Part shown: positions 62,744 to 64,000 of the stretch, piece by piece
Layout of the letters: the number at the start of each line of letters is the position of its first letter
Numbering within the stretch: the stretch's first letter is position 1
NCBI RefSeq assembly: GCF_001428565.1
Contig: NZ_LMIA01000007.1
Location: 372,001 to 436,000, forward strand
Length of the DNA: 64,000 nt
Direction of reading: 5' to 3'
From: Nocardioides sp. Root190
Lineage (GTDB): Bacteria > Actinomycetota > Actinomycetes > Propionibacteriales > Nocardioidaceae
Notes under the pieces: generated by a model
Told to the model about the DNA's origin: nothing
The model's input: only the letters and a program-made list of their open reading frames with translations
Database searches by the model: none
Translations under genes and position numbers: made by a program

Positions 62744-63244
62744 GTGGACCCCGTCATCCGACCGGCCACCGAGGCCGACCTCGACGCCGTCGCCGCGATC
62801 TATGCCCGTGAGGTCCGCGAGGGCATCGCCACCTTCGACCTCGTCCCGCCGCCGCGGGCCAAGTGGGAGGGCCTGCTGGCCTCGCCGCACCCGGGAGACC
62901 ACTTCCTCGTCACCGCCGACGGGACCGACGTCCTCGGCTTCGCCTACTCCTCGGAGTTCCGCCCCAAGGGTGCCTACGACGGCACCCGCGAGGTCACGAT
63001 CTACCTCGATCCGTCGGCGGGCGGACGCGGCCTCGGCCGGTTCCTGTACGACGAGCTCCTGGTCCGGATGGCCGCCAGCGGCGTCCGCACCGCGCTGGCC
63101 TGCATCTCGCTGCCCAACGACGCCAGCGAGGGCCTGCACCGCGCCTGCGGCTTCGAGCGCCAGGGCGTGCTGCGCGAGGTCGGGCGCAAGTTCGACCGCT
63201 GGATCGACGTCGTGTGGTGGCAACGGATGCTGACCGCCGACTGA
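62744..63244 (+). CDS. GNAT acetyltransferase (phosphinothricin-type)
   Basis: A 166-aa acetyltransferase. IRPATEADLDAVAAIYAREVREGIATFD is the phosphinothricin/Pat-like start, and VTIYLDPSAGGRGLGRFLYDELL carries the acetyl-CoA loop (GRGLGR). The end FERQGVLREVGRKFDRWIDVVWWQRML is typical of the group, which also acetylates methionine sulfone and sulfoximine. GTG 62744 follows the purD stop with no gap. The substrate is not certain. Confidence 0.92.
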   Translation: MDPVIRPATEADLDAVAAIYAREVREGIATFDLVPPPRAKWEGLLASPHPGDHFLVTADGTDVLGFAYSSEFRPKGAYDGTREVTIYLDPSAGGRGLGRFLYDELLVRMAASGVRTALACISLPNDASEGLHRACGFERQGVLREVGRKFDRWIDVVWWQRMLTAD

Positions 63245-63360
63245 ACCGACTGAACCGGTGGCCGCCTGTGGATGACCGGGTTCGGAAGGTTCGCGGCGTG
63301 CCGGCGGTGGCACTCCTTCCTTCGCTCCGACCCGGAGCGCAGAATGGAAGGAGTCCGGAT

Positions 63361-63915
63361 GTGTCCACGCTGTTCCCAGGAGGTGCCGTGGAGGCCCTGC
63401 AGCGGATCCCCATGTCGTGGGAGGAGTACCTCGCGACACCCGAGCACCCGCGCCACGAGTGGGTGGACGGGGTGGTCGTCGTGAACCCCGACCCCGTCTG
63501 GCGCCACCAGCGCACCGCGCGCAAGCTGGCCAACGCCTTCGACGCAGTTCCGGGCCTGTTCGGGTCGACCTCCGGCAACATCAGGCTGCCCGGCAACCGG
63601 GTCCGCATCCCTGACGCCTACGCAACCACCAAGCCCGAGGGCCTTTTCGTCGATCAGCCGGTCCTCGTCGTGGAGGTCCTCTCGGCCAGCACGCGCTCGG
63701 AGGACCTGCTGCGCAAGCCGCCGGAGTACGCCGCCGCGGGCATCGAGCAGTTCTGGATCGTCGATCCCGAGCACCGCACGCTCGAGGTGCACCGCTCGGT
63801 CGAGGGTCGGTGGGAGCTGCTCGTCCGCCTCGACGACGCCACCCCCTCCGGCGACCTCGCGATCGGTGACCACGGCACCGCGCACATCGACCTGCTGGAC
63901 CTGCTCGACGGTTGA
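63361..63915 (+). CDS. Uma2-family (DUF820) putative nuclease, second copy
   Basis: A 184-aa Uma2 protein. SWEEYLATPEHPRHEWVDGVVVVNPDP is the family start, RIPDAYATTKPEG holds the metal-binding Asp, and LVVEVLSASTRSEDLLRKPPEYAAAGIEQFWIVDP has the Glu and Lys of the ExK-type site. GTG 63361 has AAGGAG 7 nt before; GTG 63388 (AGGAGG 4 nt before) is an equally good start that gives 175 aa. It is only distantly similar to the copy at 18437. Confidence 0.88.
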   Translation: MSTLFPGGAVEALQRIPMSWEEYLATPEHPRHEWVDGVVVVNPDPVWRHQRTARKLANAFDAVPGLFGSTSGNIRLPGNRVRIPDAYATTKPEGLFVDQPVLVVEVLSASTRSEDLLRKPPEYAAAGIEQFWIVDPEHRTLEVHRSVEGRWELLVRLDDATPSGDLAIGDHGTAHIDLLDLLDG

Positions 63916-63942
63916 GCACGTCGGTGCTGGCACAGTGGCGCC

Positions 63943-64000
63943 ATGGCTGAGTCCGCCGAACAGGTCCATGCCCGGGTGATGGCTGTGGCCGACGAGCACG
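63943..64000 (+). CDS. Partial ORF at right edge
   Basis: An open frame from ATG 63943 (MAESAEQVHARVMAVADEH) to the window edge. CACAGT lies 6 nt before the ATG, similar to the leaderless layout. Nineteen residues are too few to identify it. Confidence 0.5.
   Translation, partial: MAESAEQVHARVMAVADEH

Overview
The window is very GC-rich and densely coded, with many GTG starts and 4-bp ATGA/GTGA overlaps. It carries an HspR/HAIR-controlled dnaK operon, several genes with actinobacterial leaderless-type promoters, an F420-type oxidoreductase, DUF3151, a class II FBA and a class I lysyl-tRNA synthetase. This is an actinobacterial chromosome. A Nocardioides-like (Propionibacteriales) host is my best guess, but genus is inference. 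I found no tRNA or rRNA gene, CRISPR array, transposase or prophage. No gene-free stretch exceeds 300 bp; the longest (40008-40259, 56175-56382, 36459-36639, 55617-55793) are described as sites or findings.

Layout. 1-1981: a minus-strand permease, RCK_C and SPFH-like operon (the permease is cut by the left edge). 2094-3727: a NarL-type two-component pair. 3734-5030: a DUF559/AbiEi-like gene bracketed by two near-identical long hairpins. 5039-7694: nitroreductase and ABC exporter. 7803-12508: a small ORF, a 1011-aa LuxR-type (LAL) regulator and a cytochrome P450. 12483-14556: a MarR regulator with a coupled membrane protein, plus a VOC protein. 14575-22773: SDR/sulfotransferase and LLM oxidoreductase/DUF1214 operons, a DUF385 protein and a SnoaL-like protein, interspersed with a lipoprotein, an aldo-keto reductase and a Uma2 protein. 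22848-27005: the dnaK-grpE-dnaJ-hspR heat-shock operon. 27019-34392: a propeller lipoprotein, DUF445, Abi-alpha and HAIR-controlled clpB. 34454-41612: membrane and signalling genes (HTH-membrane fusion, FHA-LuxR protein, Ser/Thr kinase with a propeller, propeller lipoprotein). 41613-55616: housekeeping genes (aminotransferase, pyrE, dedA, rRNA/tRNA methyltransferase, SigE-type sigma factor, fba, ilvA, DHA2 exporter, DUF3151, lysS, lipid kinase, fused AccD-AccA). 55794-64000: a ketosteroid isomerase, purA, a second Ser/Thr kinase with Ca-binding-type repeats, a TetR/hydrolase pair, purD, a GNAT protein and a second Uma2 protein.

Two regulatory themes tie distant genes together. First, the 14-bp motif TAGAACGTGTTCTA, or a 1-2 base variant, lies at three loci: the SDR/sulfotransferase promoter, the divergent LLM/DUF385 promoters and the ketosteroid-isomerase promoter. 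It matches the published KstR (steroid catabolism repressor) consensus TnnAACnnGTTnnA. In all three, the TA end of the operator supplies the first two bases of a TAGnnT -10 box, so these scattered genes look like one steroid regulon. Second, two HAIR palindromes place dnaK-grpE-dnaJ-hspR and clpB under HspR, whose gene is the last of the first operon.

The most unusual items are the hairpin-bracketed DUF559 gene, the DNA-binding-domain/ECF-S-like membrane fusion, the FHA-LuxR protein beside a propeller kinase, and a kinase whose outer half carries six DxDGDG repeats.
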